Below are positions 1 to 8,261 of a DNA stretch of 64,000 nucleotides, piece after piece. The notes beneath the pieces were generated by a model that saw only the letters and a program-made list of their open reading frames with translations, ran no database searches and was not told the DNA's origin. The stretch's first letter is position 1. Each line of letters starts with the position of its first letter. A program made the translations under genes and the position numbers. The DNA is from Acidimicrobiia bacterium (lineage in GTDB: Bacteria > Actinomycetota > Acidimicrobiia > IMCC26256 > JAOSJL01): assembly GCA_027494115.1 (NCBI GenBank), contig JAOSJL010000001.1:1203926-1267925 (forward strand), read 5' to 3'.

Positions 1-1
1 G

Positions 2-112
2 CACCTCGTGCACCGCGGCGGGGCGTTTCGACGGACGGTCGACGGACGCTTCGTCTACGAGATGACGACCGACGCTCCGGGTGCAGATCCGGGCACGGAA
101 GCGGAGGGTTGA
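2..112 (+). CDS. C-terminal end of an unidentified protein (cut by window start)
   Basis: An open frame runs in from the left edge and gives 36 residues before a TGA at 110-112. The visible tail reads HLVHRGGAFRRTVDGRFVYE and ends in an acidic, Gly/Pro-rich stretch. No domain can be recognised from so little. The stop lies 6 nt before the next start codon, so it is probably the upstream member of an operon with the M20 peptidase. Its presence is an inference from the uninterrupted frame and the tight spacing. Confidence 0.5.
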   Translation, partial: HLVHRGGAFRRTVDGRFVYEMTTDAPGADPGTEAEG

Positions 113-118
113 CGAACG

Positions 119-1465
119 ATGGTGGACACGACGAGGGCTGACGACCCGACTGACGAGGTCACCGATCTTCTCCAAACCCTCATCCGAAACCAGTGCGTCA
201 ACGACGGTACCGAGGAATCCGGCCAGGAACACCGCAACGTCGACACGTTGACCGGGTATCTGGGTGACGCGGGCCTCGAGTCCGAGACCTACGAGATCCG
301 ACCCGGTCGAACGAGCCTCGTCACGAGAATCGAGGGCCGGAATCCCGACGCCCCGACGCTGCTGCTCATGGGCCACACCGACGTCGTGCCCGTGAGCCCG
401 GAAGGTTGGGAGCGCGACCCTTTCGGAGCCGAACTGGTCGACGGGATGATCTGGGGGCGCGGCGCCGTCGACATGCTCAACATGACGGCCTCGATGGCCG
501 TGGCCATGAAGCACCTGGCCCGTTCAGGATTCACGCCCGAAGGGACCCTTGCGTACCTGGCGGTCGCCGACGAGGAGTCACGGGGCGTCTTCGGCGCCGA
601 CCACCTCGTGGAGAACGAGTACGACGCGGTCGCTGCCGATTACGTCATCACCGAAACGGGCGGGTTCCGGTTCCCGACCCCGGAGGGGCCACGTCTTCCG
701 GTGCTGGTCGGTGAGAAGGGCACCTTCTGGTGCACCCTGCGCGTCCGCGGAACCCCGGGCCACGGGTCACAGCCGTTCCGCACCGACAACGCGCTCGTCA
801 CCGCAGCGCGTGTCGTGCAGCGCTTGGCCGACTACGAGCCGTCCGCGCGGGTCCTCGACGTATGGAGAGAGTTCGTCGGCAGTATCGGCCTGTCCGATGA
901 CGTGGCGGCGCTCCTTGTCGACCCCGACCGGTTGAGCGACGACGACACGCTGCCGATCGGGATCGCCCGGATCGCACACTCCTCGATGCACACCACGGTG
1001 GCTCCGACCGTGATCCACGGTGGGACGAAGACGAACGTCATTCCCGATCAGGTCGATCTCCGTCTCGACATACGCACGCTGCCCGGTGACAACGAACCCG
1101 AGGTGCGAGCCATGCTCGATGACGCTCTCGGGGATCTGGCCGGAGCGGTCGAGATGATCGATTACCACCCGGACCCGGCCACCGAGTCGCCGATGGACAC
1201 GCCGCTGTGGCACCACCTCGAGAAGGTGACGCGGGCAATGGTCGCGGATTCCGCGCTGGTTCCGATGCTGATGATCGGCGCGACCGACGCCCGCTTCTTC
1301 CGACGGGCCGGAAGTGTCGGCTACGGATTTTCGCTGTTCTCGGAACGCCTCGAGTACGCGGACTACGCCACCATGTTCCACGGCCACAACGAAAAGGTCG
1401 ACCAGGAGTCACTCCGGCTGTCGACCGAGCTCTGGCAGGTCGTCGCCCGCGAGGTCCTCGGCTGA
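119..1465 (+). CDS. M20-family zinc metallopeptidase (dipeptidase/deacylase type)
   Basis: A 448-aa enzyme of the M20/ArgE-DapE-carboxypeptidase family, which hydrolyses peptide or acyl-amide bonds with two zinc ions in the cytoplasm. The metal-binding and catalytic signatures are in place: LLLMGHTDVVPV (His86, Asp88), the bridging Asp in GRGAVDML (about 118), the catalytic Glu pair in ADEESRG (152-153), and a late His in MFHGHNEKV. The dimerisation lid domain lies in between (about 200-310). The ATG at 119 follows a GGAGG ribosome site. The substrate cannot be read from sequence; M20 proteins with this long form are often annotated as carboxypeptidases. Family call is firm, specificity unknown. 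Confidence 0.9.
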   Translation: MVDTTRADDPTDEVTDLLQTLIRNQCVNDGTEESGQEHRNVDTLTGYLGDAGLESETYEIRPGRTSLVTRIEGRNPDAPTLLLMGHTDVVPVSPEGWERDPFGAELVDGMIWGRGAVDMLNMTASMAVAMKHLARSGFTPEGTLAYLAVADEESRGVFGADHLVENEYDAVAADYVITETGGFRFPTPEGPRLPVLVGEKGTFWCTLRVRGTPGHGSQPFRTDNALVTAARVVQRLADYEPSARVLDVWREFVGSIGLSDDVAALLVDPDRLSDDDTLPIGIARIAHSSMHTTVAPTVIHGGTKTNVIPDQVDLRLDIRTLPGDNEPEVRAMLDDALGDLAGAVEMIDYHPDPATESPMDTPLWHHLEKVTRAMVADSALVPMLMIGATDARFFRRAGSVGYGFSLFSERLEYADYATMFHGHNEKVDQESLRLSTELWQVVAREVLG

Positions 1466-1472
1466 CTCGATC

Positions 1473-1498
1473 CGGTCGACGCGATCCCCGTCGAACCG
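1473..1498. terminator. Imperfect hairpin between convergent genes
   Basis: CGGTCGACG (1473-1481) can pair with CGTCGAACCG (1489-1498) with one bulged base and a short loop. It sits exactly between the convergent ends of the M20 peptidase and the PAC2 gene, where a bidirectional terminator is expected. There is no T tract, as is usual in high-GC actinobacteria, so this is tentative. Confidence 0.35.
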
Positions 1499-1499
1499 T

Positions 1500-2387
1500 T
1501 CAGTCGTGTTCGCCGCGCAGGTACTTCTGGAACTCCGCAGCCAACGCGTCGCCGCTCGGCAGGTCGCCTTCCGAGTCGAGGGCACCGGATTCGATCGGCC
1601 CACGGTCGTCTTCCGCGTCGTAGGTGGCCTCGAGGTTGCGGACGTAGTTCTCGATGTCGGCGTCGGAGCCCGCCGCCACTTCGACACGACGCTGCCACCC
1701 CTCTGCCTCCTCGTGGAGATTCTCTGTGTCGAGAGGGAGATCCGTCGCGGCGCCGAAAGCCTCGAGAAGCGCCAGCGTGCAGCGGGGATTGGGTGGAGCC
1801 GCGACGTAGTGCGGCACCGGGGCCCACAGCGATGCGGCGACAAGGTCGGCCTCGGTGGCGCGGTGGTGCAGCACGCCCGTCACTCCCGTCGGTCCCTCGT
1901 AGTGCGACGGGTGCAGGTGCACCCGCGCGGCGAGGCCCGGTTCGCTGGCGACACCGGTGATGCGGACCGGTCGTGTGTGCGGAGCCTCGGCGAGGAGCGC
2001 TCCGAGTGTCACGAGCATCGAGGCTCCCACCTGAGAAGCGACGTCGAGGATCGTGTCGCAGAAGTCCTTCCAGGCCATGTTGGGTTCCGGACCCGTGACG
2101 AGAACGAGGTCGCGTCCGGAAGCCTCGGCCGTGGCGGCGGCGAAGCTGGTCGTCGGCCAGGTCAATCCCTTCATCACACCGTGGCGCAGCATCACCTGGG
2201 GCCGCGCGGCCTGGAAGTCGTAGAACCCCTCGGGATCGAGTTCGGCGAACGTTGACGCTCCGAAACAGCGACCCAACCACGCCACCGCGTCGGACGCGGC
2301 GTCGGCCGCGTCGTTCCACCCGCCGAATGCCGCCACCATGACGGGATCGCTCAGCTCGGGAGTGCGCTCCCACCGGACGGACGACAT
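1500..2387 (-). CDS. PAC2-family (proteasome assembly chaperone-like) protein
   Basis: A 295-aa cytosolic protein of the PAC2/DUF75 family, related to eukaryotic and archaeal proteasome-assembly chaperones and to a conserved mycobacterial homologue. The N-terminal family signature is visible as VMVAAFGGWNDAADAASDAV, followed by conserved YDFQAARPQV (about 57-66) and a central glycine-rich region (VLVTGPEPN, VTLGALLAE). The C-terminal 60 residues are acidic, as is common in actinobacterial members. The exact role is unproven; a chaperone-like function in Pup-proteasome biology is often assumed. The ATG has a TANNNT hexamer 6 nt upstream, suggesting a leaderless message. Confidence 0.85.
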   Translation of the reverse strand: MSSVRWERTPELSDPVMVAAFGGWNDAADAASDAVAWLGRCFGASTFAELDPEGFYDFQAARPQVMLRHGVMKGLTWPTTSFAAATAEASGRDLVLVTGPEPNMAWKDFCDTILDVASQVGASMLVTLGALLAEAPHTRPVRITGVASEPGLAARVHLHPSHYEGPTGVTGVLHHRATEADLVAASLWAPVPHYVAAPPNPRCTLALLEAFGAATDLPLDTENLHEEAEGWQRRVEVAAGSDADIENYVRNLEATYDAEDDRGPIESGALDSEGDLPSGDALAAEFQKYLRGEHD

Positions 2388-2393
2388 GTCCCC

Positions 2394-2399
2394 AGACTA
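2394..2399 (-). promoter_or_regulatory. Putative -10 element of a leaderless PAC2 transcript
   Basis: Read on the minus strand this is TAGTCT, six bases upstream of the PAC2 ATG. A TANNNT hexamer at this distance places transcription start at or next to the start codon. Confidence 0.45.
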
Positions 2400-2413
2400 C
2401 GGGGCGCCGGCGC

Positions 2414-3729
2414 TCAGCGGTCCGTCGCGGCAGCGTCCTCCACCCATTCCACCGCCGGCGAGGGCGACGCTGTGGCGTGCGGGACGAAACGCCGCGCCAC
2501 GCGGGCGAAGCCGACCCACCAGACCCCGGCCGCCACAACGGCTGCAGTGGCGAGCCCGATGGCACCGCCCTGTTCCCCACCCACGACCGCCCCGAGGGCA
2601 CCACCTCCGACGATGACGGGGATGAGGATCAGGCGTGCCGCCAGGCCCTCCGCGCGGCCGCCAGCGAACGAAGCCCGTTGACGGCCGCGATCCCCACACC
2701 GTTCGCTCCCATGAGAACGATCGTCGCGGGCAGCACGGATCGCGCGTTGTCCCATGTGTCGCCCAGAAGGGCCGTACCCCACGAGTCGGGCATCAGCAGG
2801 AGGACGGCGCCGACAACCAGGGCGGCAACGACGAGGACGACGGCTACCACGATCGCCAGGTGGACGACGCCTCTACTGCCTCGGGCGGCAAGTCGAGCGC
2901 CCTCGGGAACGGCGACGAGACGGGAGCCCAGGTACAGGACGTTGACCGGGCCGAGCAGCATCTGTGCCCCACGGATACCGGCGACAGCTTCGAGGCCGAT
3001 GATCGCCGTGATGACGAAGAGAGCCACGTAGGTCGATCCGATCTGGACGGTGAAGTCGAGGGCGAACGGTGCGCCGAGGTCTCGGTGACGACGCGCCCAC
3101 GTCGGCCCGCCGCGTAGATCAGGCGCCGTGCGTGCCTGTAGGCACCCGACGATCGCCGCGACATTCGCGGCCAGGCCCCAGGCGAGCACGAGCGCGCCCA
3201 CCGATGGGTTGGAGGTCGCGAGCAGCAGACCGACTGCTCCCAGTTGTGTGACAGCCCACACTCCGTCGTTGGCCGCCGCGAATGCAGGCCGACCGTCGGC
3301 CACGAAGATGAACCGCCACATGTCCTGGAGGACGAGACCGGGCATGGTCACGCCGAGAGCCACGAAGACGCGGGACGTGTCGCCGTCGGTGACGGCCGCC
3401 ACGCAGCAGAGCACCACGCCGACACCGATTCCCGCCAACAGACCGGCACCAGCGGCCGCGCGCGCCGCGTCGGCACGCTCGGCGGGTTCCGAGGCGCTGA
3501 AGCGGACGGCCAGAGGCTCGGCGATGAAGCCGCGCACCACGCCCAGGACGGCCAGGTACACGAGGATCGCGATGGCGAAGGCTCCGAAGGCCGACTCGCT
3601 GACGGAGCGCGCGACGAGAACCGTGAGGGCGAAGTTCGTCAGGGACGACAGGCCCTGGTCGACAACCGCCCAACCGCTGCGGGCCGCGACGCTTCGGCGT
3701 GAGTCGGTTCGATTCGTACCGCTGGTCAC
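2414..3729 (-). CDS. Oligosaccharide flippase-like membrane protein (frameshifted)
   Basis: A polytopic membrane protein of the MVF/polysaccharide-export superfamily, about 438 aa once a frameshift is repaired. It starts at a GTG with an Arg/Ser-rich tail, then a Wzx-like first helix (WAVVDQGLSSLTNFALTVLV) and roughly twelve hydrophobic segments. The main frame stops at 2629 after GLRSLAAARRA. The missing last two helices (RLILIPVIVGGGALGAVVGG onward) continue in another frame to 2414. One extra base in the run CCC at 2646-2648 restores GLRSLAAARRGLAARLIL. Family members flip lipid-linked glycans across the membrane; no glycosyltransferases lie nearby, so the substrate is unknown. Confidence 0.75.
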
Positions 3730-3735
3730 GCCCGG

Positions 3736-3741
3736 ACGCTA
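3736..3741 (-). promoter_or_regulatory. Putative -10 element of the flippase gene
   Basis: On the minus strand this reads TAGCGT and lies six bases from the GTG at 3729, the leaderless spacing seen at several genes in this window. It abuts the tandem hairpin repeat upstream. Confidence 0.4.
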
Positions 3742-3746
3742 CCGGT

Positions 3747-3862
3747 ACCCGAGACGAGGAGAAGCGCCGTAGGTATCCTGCGGCGCCCGAGGCGAGGAAA
3801 CGGAACCCGAGACGAGGAGAAGCGCCGTAGGTATCCTGCGGCGCCCGAGGCGAGGAAACGGG
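3747..3862. repeat. Tandem pair of a 58-nt hairpin element
   Basis: Two essentially identical 58-nt units lie head to tail (3747-3804 and 3805-3862). Each has a 5' flank CCCGAGACGAGGAGAA, a hairpin with arms GCGCCGTAGG and CCTGCGGCGC around a TAT loop (3764-3786 and 3822-3844), and a 3' flank CCGAGGCGAGGAAACGG. All ten pairs form, one as G-U. The pair sits between the 3' end of the second crcB gene and the 5' end of the flippase gene. A diverged third copy is at 34279-34336. Function is unknown; terminator, REP-like element or structured RNA are possible. Confidence 0.85.
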
Positions 3863-3886
3863 AACCAAACTCCGGCCGCGGAAGGC

Positions 3887-4255
3887 TCAGATCCCGCCCG
3901 TGACAGCCAGGCCGAGCGCTGCCGCGGCGATGCCGGCCGCCGCGCTCAGTACGGCATAGCTGCAGGCATGAAGTGCCCGGCCGTCCTCGAAGAGCCGCAC
4001 CGTCTCGAGGGCGTAGGTCGAGAACGTCGTGTACCCACCGAGGAATCCGGCGGCGAGAGCGGATTCCACGCCGGCGCCGAGTCCGTGCGCCGCGGCCAGG
4101 CCCACGACGACCCCGAGCGCGAGGGAGCCGGTGACGTTCACGAGACCGGTGCCCCACGGGAAGCCGTGGCCGGCCCGGCGGATCACGGACCGTTCGAGCG
4201 CGACCCGGGCCAGCGCGCCCAACGCGCCGGTCAACGCAACCGCAAGGGCCGTCAT
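3887..4255 (-). CDS. crcB: Fluoride channel CrcB/Fluc, second subunit
   Basis: A 122-aa four-helix protein of the CrcB/Fluc family, which exports fluoride passively as a dual-topology dimer. Family signatures are visible: FPWGTGLVNVTGSLALG near residue 35 and GFLGGYTTFSTYALET near 75, the latter carrying the Phe/Thr residues lining the pore. The ATG at 4255 is preferred over an upstream in-frame start because it follows the stop of the first crcB copy by 7 nt. Gram-positive genomes commonly carry two unlike crcB genes side by side whose products can form a heterodimer. No fluoride riboswitch was recognised upstream. Confidence 0.9.
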   Translation of the reverse strand: MTALAVALTGALGALARVALERSVIRRAGHGFPWGTGLVNVTGSLALGVVVGLAAAHGLGAGVESALAAGFLGGYTTFSTYALETVRLFEDGRALHACSYAVLSAAAGIAAAALGLAVTGGI

Positions 4256-4262
4256 TGTTCCG

Positions 4263-4673
4263 TCACGATTCGCCGTCGTCGGGGACGGGCATTCCACCGC
4301 GCCATCCTGTGACGTACAGGCCGGCGGTCGCAGTCATCACGCCCGCGACCAGAGAGAGTACGACGTAAGCGACAGCGTCGGATGTTCGACCGGCGTCGAG
4401 CATCTGCACCGTCTCGACGGTGAAGCCGCCGAACGTCGTGAATGCGCCGAGCACACCCATGCCGAGCAGCGGGCGCGCCCAGGCCGGAGCACCGCCGCGA
4501 CGAGTCCCGATCTCCACGACCACACCCAGAGCGAAGGCCCCGACCAGATTGAGCAACAGGGTCGTGGTGGGGAAACTGCCGGTTGTCAAAGGCCAGGTGT
4601 CGTGGACCCCGTAGCGAAGGAGCGCTCCCGCGCCACCTCCGCCCGCGACGAGGACAACCTCCCGGATCTGCAT
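4263..4673 (-). CDS. crcB: Fluoride channel CrcB/Fluc, first subunit
   Basis: A 136-aa CrcB/Fluc membrane protein with GGGAGALLRYG at the first helix, LLLNLVGAFALGVVV at the second and GVLGAFTTFGGFTVETVQ at the third, matching the conserved fluoride-pore motifs. It lies 14 nt after the APH-like kinase stop and 7 nt before the second crcB copy, so the three genes are probably co-transcribed. The two CrcB copies are clearly diverged from each other, as expected for a heteromeric pair rather than a recent duplication. The cellular role is fluoride resistance. Confidence 0.92.
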   Translation of the reverse strand: MQIREVVLVAGGGGAGALLRYGVHDTWPLTTGSFPTTTLLLNLVGAFALGVVVEIGTRRGGAPAWARPLLGMGVLGAFTTFGGFTVETVQMLDAGRTSDAVAYVVLSLVAGVMTATAGLYVTGWRGGMPVPDDGES

Positions 4674-4687
4674 GGGTCGACCGGGTG

Positions 4688-5737
4688 TCAGCCGCTGAGT
4701 GCGGGCATCGACGAGTTCCGGGCGATGTCGAGCGCGGCCTCGATGAGACGGGGCACGAGATCACCCATCTCGTCGAAGCCCTCGCCCAGCGTCTTGCCCT
4801 GGAGGAACCGCGCGTGGATGCCCTCCACGATGATGGCGAGCTTGTAGGCACCCAACGCCACGTAGAAGTCGAGGTCGTCGACGGGGCGACCGGTGATCCG
4901 TGCGTAGCGCTCCACGACGTCGTCGCTACTGAGGAACCCGCTCTCCGGTGCGAGAGCGATGCCGGTCGCGACGACCTGAGCGTCGGGAATCCCCCAGTAC
5001 AGGAGGAACATCCCGACGTCGGCCAGGGGATCTCCCAACGTCGCCATCTCCCAGTCCAGAACCGCCACGATCCGACCGACGTCGTCGTGTGCCAGCATCG
5101 TGTTGTCGAGCCGGTAGTCGCCGTGCACGATCGTCGCCGCTCCGGATCGCGGGAGGGCGGCATTCAGTCGGCGCTCGAGGTCGTCGAGGCCCGGAAGATC
5201 CCGGGTCTGTGAACGGGCGCGTTGCTGCGCGAACCGTCGGAGCTGTCGTTCGACGTAACCGTCGGGTCGTCCGAAGTCGCCGAGCCCCACGTCCTCGTAG
5301 TCGACAGCGTGGATCCGTGCGAGCACGTCGACGAGTTGTTCGGAACAGCGGCGGGCGTCAGCCGGGGTCAGTCCCTCGAAGTCCGACGGGTCGCGCAGGA
5401 TGCGTCCCTCGACCTCTTCCATGACGTAGAAGGAGGCGCCGTTGACGGTGTCGTCCTCGCAGAGAGCGAGAGCGCGGGGGACCGGAACGTCGGTGTGGGC
5501 CAGGGCCGAGATCACCCGGAATTCGCGGCCCATGTCGTGCGCCGTGGGCAGGACGTGGCCGAGTGGCGGACGTCGAAGCACCCAGTGCCTGGTGTCGTCG
5601 CCGATCCGGTAGGTGAGGTTCGACCGTCCGCCGCTGATCAGCTCGGCGTGCAGCTCCGCTCCCGTCGACGCACCCTCGACGTGCTTCGCGAAGTAGTCGG
5701 CCAACGCCGCGAGATCGACACCCTCGGGAACGCTCAC
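4688..5737 (-). CDS. APH-like phosphotransferase (ACAD10/11-type kinase)
   Basis: A 349-aa protein kinase-like fold enzyme of the aminoglycoside phosphotransferase family. The catalytic loop HGDYRLDN (about 207-214) and the metal-binding segment LDWEMATLGDPLADVG (about 229) match the branch fused to acyl-CoA dehydrogenases in ACAD10/11, which phosphorylates hydroxyacyl-CoA intermediates. N-terminal ATP-lobe motifs GGRSNLTYRI and WVLRRPP are present. It starts at GTG after a GAGGAGG site. Nearby fluoride channels give no functional hint. An acyl-CoA or small-molecule kinase is likelier than drug resistance; the substrate is not determinable. Confidence 0.8.
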   Translation of the reverse strand: MSVPEGVDLAALADYFAKHVEGASTGAELHAELISGGRSNLTYRIGDDTRHWVLRRPPLGHVLPTAHDMGREFRVISALAHTDVPVPRALALCEDDTVNGASFYVMEEVEGRILRDPSDFEGLTPADARRCSEQLVDVLARIHAVDYEDVGLGDFGRPDGYVERQLRRFAQQRARSQTRDLPGLDDLERRLNAALPRSGAATIVHGDYRLDNTMLAHDDVGRIVAVLDWEMATLGDPLADVGMFLLYWGIPDAQVVATGIALAPESGFLSSDDVVERYARITGRPVDDLDFYVALGAYKLAIIVEGIHARFLQGKTLGEGFDEMGDLVPRLIEAALDIARNSSMPALSG

Positions 5738-5777
5738 ACCCGCCTCCTCGACGGGCGCAGCCTACCGACAGGGAGTG

Positions 5778-6130
5778 TCAGGCGATGCGGGCTTCGCGGG
5801 GCTTGACGGGTCGACCGTTGCCCCGGGGGTAGCGCGCGACGCGACCCACGGGCATGTCGACGCGGTAGCCCGCCGCGGCGCGCTCCTCTTCGGACTCGCC
5901 GCCCCAGAACCCGTACTCACGGTTCTCGCGCGCCCAGTCGCGGCACGACTCGACCACGAAGCACTCCTGGCAGATCGCACGCGCTTTTCCTTCGCGCACG
6001 ACGCGAGCCTCGGGGCGCTCACCGGGGGAGCGAAGAAGAGATCGGTCTGGCCGACGCACTCGGCGTCGTCCGTCCAGGCCAGTGGCCCGGTGAAGATCAT
6101 GTCGGAAACGGCCTCGGCGGCCACAGGCAT
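5778..6130 (-). CDS. WhiB-family iron-sulfur transcription factor (frameshifted)
   Basis: A small actinobacterial WhiB-like regulator, about 117 aa after repair. The four Fe-S cysteines are visible as AECVG (Cys25), AICQECF (Cys54, Cys57) and ESCRDW (Cys63), followed by the hallmark turn YGFWGGES. The first part, to DLFFAPP, is in one frame and the rest from GERPEARVVREGK onward in another. One extra base in the run of five G at 6024-6028 joins them. The ATG at 6130 has AGGAGG very close by; ATG 6100 is an alternative. WhiB proteins control division, redox or antibiotic responses. It is divergent from the LysR gene. Confidence 0.85.
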
Positions 6131-6317
6131 TCCTCCTGGAGCTTCGGGGGAAGCAACTCGAACGAAAGGACGGTGTGCCGGAGTTGAGCCGGCATGTTTT
6201 TCCGTCGCGAGCACTAGTGAAGCATTTCTCATGATGATCTGTCCAACGATCTTGAGCGATACAATCCATCAGCAACACAGATACCACCAACGGTGGCGGA
6301 CCCCGGACAGTGAGCGC

Positions 6318-7193
6318 ATGGAACTCAGACATCTAGAAGCGCTCCTGGCGATCGAGGAGAGCGGCTCGTTCACGGCGGCGGCCGACGCGCTGCGTACCGT
6401 CCAGTCGAACGTGTCGGAGCAGGTCCGCCAGCTCGAAGCTGAACTCGGTGTGCCGCTGCTCGTACGCAGCCGCCGAGGTGCCGTGCCCACCGAGTTCGGA
6501 GCGGTGGTGCTCGAGCGCGCCCGACGGATTCACCGTGAGCTGGAGGCGCTGCGCGCGGATCTCTCGATGCTCCAAGGCCTCCAGACGGGGTACGCCACGA
6601 TCGGTGTGGTCGGCACGATCAGCCGTTGGCTGGTGCCCGCGCTGGTCGATGATCTGAACGACTACGCACCCGGTATCCGCATGCGTGTCAGCGAAGGGGC
6701 GTCCGAGCGCCTGGCGGTCGATGTCGTGGGCCGCGAGCTCGCCCAAGCCGTCGTGACCGAACCGGTCGAGGATCCCCGCCTGGCCGTGGAGCCGCTCCTC
6801 GTCGAGGATCTGATCGGGCTCGTTCCCGCCGACGCAGACGTCGGGGAGGAACCCGTCGCGATCTCCGCGCTCGCCGGGCTTCCTTTCATCATGCCGCCCG
6901 TGGAGAACCCTCTTCGCTCCGAAGTGGAGCGTGCCGCTGCCACCGCGGGCGTCGAACTCGATGTGCGTCTCGAGGTCGAGGGGATTCGGCTCCTCATCGA
7001 TCTCGTCGCGGCCGAACAGGGTGCAGCCGTTCTTCCCGAGATGGCGGTTCCCGACGATCTCGTGGGCCTGCGTGCGGTGAGGATCGCGGACATGCCACCT
7101 CGGCGCCTGGCGTTGGTGACCGCCCACGAGGCGTATCTCTCGCTCGCCGACCAGGCCGTCGGAGACTCGATCCGTCGTCTCGTCTCGCGCTGA
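6318..7193 (+). CDS. LysR-family transcriptional regulator
   Basis: A 291-aa LysR-type regulator. The winged helix-turn-helix fills residues 1-60 (MELRHLEALLAIEESGSFTA, then NVSEQVRQLEAELG and LVRSRRG), followed by the linker helix and a two-lobed effector domain (about 90-290) beginning GYATIGVVGTISRWLVPALV. The ATG at 6318 gives the canonical LysR N-terminus, although the frame is open further upstream. It is transcribed away from the WhiB gene across a shared intergenic region of about 190 nt. The usual arrangement would predict a divergent target, but WhiB control by LysR is only a guess. Confidence 0.9.
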   Translation: MELRHLEALLAIEESGSFTAAADALRTVQSNVSEQVRQLEAELGVPLLVRSRRGAVPTEFGAVVLERARRIHRELEALRADLSMLQGLQTGYATIGVVGTISRWLVPALVDDLNDYAPGIRMRVSEGASERLAVDVVGRELAQAVVTEPVEDPRLAVEPLLVEDLIGLVPADADVGEEPVAISALAGLPFIMPPVENPLRSEVERAAATAGVELDVRLEVEGIRLLIDLVAAEQGAAVLPEMAVPDDLVGLRAVRIADMPPRRLALVTAHEAYLSLADQAVGDSIRRLVSR

Positions 7194-7244
7194 ACCACTA
7201 GCGTGCGTCCGGCCGGGAGAACAGGCGGAGATCAGGGAGGAAAC

Positions 7245-7478
7245 ATGGCCGACGAACGAAATCGTGGAGACGAGCGGGGCGTGAGCCCCAAGCTGATCGC
7301 CTTCGGCGTCATCGCAGCGCTGCTGCTGTGGTTCGCGCTCATCAACACCGAGTCGGTGTCTGTGTCGTGGATCTTCGGAACGAGCGAGATCCCGCTGATC
7401 TGGGTGATCATCGGTGCGGCCCTGTTCGGAGCGATCATCGGGTGGATCTTCTCGCTCATGCGGCGTAGTCGGGACTGA
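7245..7478 (+). CDS. LapA-domain small membrane protein
   Basis: A 77-aa protein with a charged N-terminus (MADERNRGDERG) and two membrane helices, about 17-33 (LIAFGVIAALLLWFALIN) and 48-69 (PLIWVIIGAALFGAIIGWIF), ending in MRRSRD. This matches the DUF1049/LapA family, whose members help lipopolysaccharide or envelope assembly in proteobacteria but have no known role in actinobacteria. The ATG follows AGGGAGGAAAC. Its 3' end overlaps that of the convergent VOC gene by 23 nt. Confidence 0.75.
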   Translation: MADERNRGDERGVSPKLIAFGVIAALLLWFALINTESVSVSWIFGTSEIPLIWVIIGAALFGAIIGWIFSLMRRSRD

Positions 7479-8261
7479 CCCGCACGAACCACGCGCCGGC
7501 GCGCGTCACCTCGTCCGGTTGGCCGTCAGCGCCGCCGTCCGGGTGGTCCGTATCCGGCTGCACGAACTCGATTCGTCGGATCCCCGGCGCTCCTTCGTTG
7601 TCGCGTTCGAGGAGGATGTGTGCACCGTGTCCCCAGGTCATCTCGCACGAGTCGTCGGTGCGTGCGACCGTGCACCCTTGGAGTAGTCCCCCGTACAAGG
7701 CTTCCAACACACCGAGATCCGGACCCGTGACGACGACGCGGCGGATCCATGCCGGATTCGACCCCCGGGGTGGAGGATCGGGCCACCACGGGCGGAGGTA
7801 CTCGTCAGGTCCGTGACGATCGAGGTACTCGAGAGCGCGCCGGGGCCGCTGAGATCCCCACCACCGGATTCGGCCAACTGGACAACAGTGCCGTGTGCCT
7901 CTCTGGGGTGGAGGAAGAACTCCTTCCACACGGGGTCGGAGGTGTTCACCCCCACAGGTGAGTACCCGGCGTCGCGCACGAGCGCCAGAGTGTCGTCGAT
8001 GTCGCGCACCTTGAACGTGAGGTGGTGGGGTCCAGGACCGTTGCTGTCCAGAAACCGCTCGAGGAAATCGTTGTCCGAGGTGCGCCACGGTTCGAGGATC
8101 TCCACCGTCATCCCGCGCTCGCCGTCGCCGACCCGAATCTGCATCGGTCGAAAACCGACGCCCTGGTCTCCGCCGATCACCACACCGCCGAGTGTCCCGA
8201 CGAGGTGGACGAGCAGGTCTCGGGCGTCGGGGGTGGCGATGGCGACGTGGTCGAGCTTCAC
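7456..8261 (-). CDS. VOC (glyoxalase/epimerase-like) protein, frameshifted
   Basis: A two-module vicinal-oxygen-chelate protein of about 268 aa after repair. The first module begins VKLDHVAIATPDARDLLVHL and includes GPHHLTFKVRDIDDTLALV. The second has RRVVVTGPDLGVLEALYGG and a late GIRRIEFVQPDTD. The frame breaks after GGGDLSGP and resumes at RRALEYLDRHGPDE, fitting an indel in the GGGG run at 7842-7845. VOC proteins include glyoxalases, methylmalonyl-CoA epimerases and dioxygenases; the first module resembles the epimerase style, but the reaction is not certain. The GTG start overlaps the upstream PAP2-gene stop as GTGA, implying translational coupling. Confidence 0.75.

Noticed and set aside
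1363-2604. Long Arg/Pro-rich open frames on the strand opposite or out of frame with real genes
   Set aside because: High-GC sequence keeps alternative frames open. These translations lack domain motifs and overlap well-supported genes, so they were left out here and throughout the window.
4674-4687. Fluoride riboswitch ahead of crcB
   Set aside because: Only 14 nt separate the kinase stop from crcB, and no pseudoknot-like fluoride aptamer motif was seen ahead of the kinase gene.
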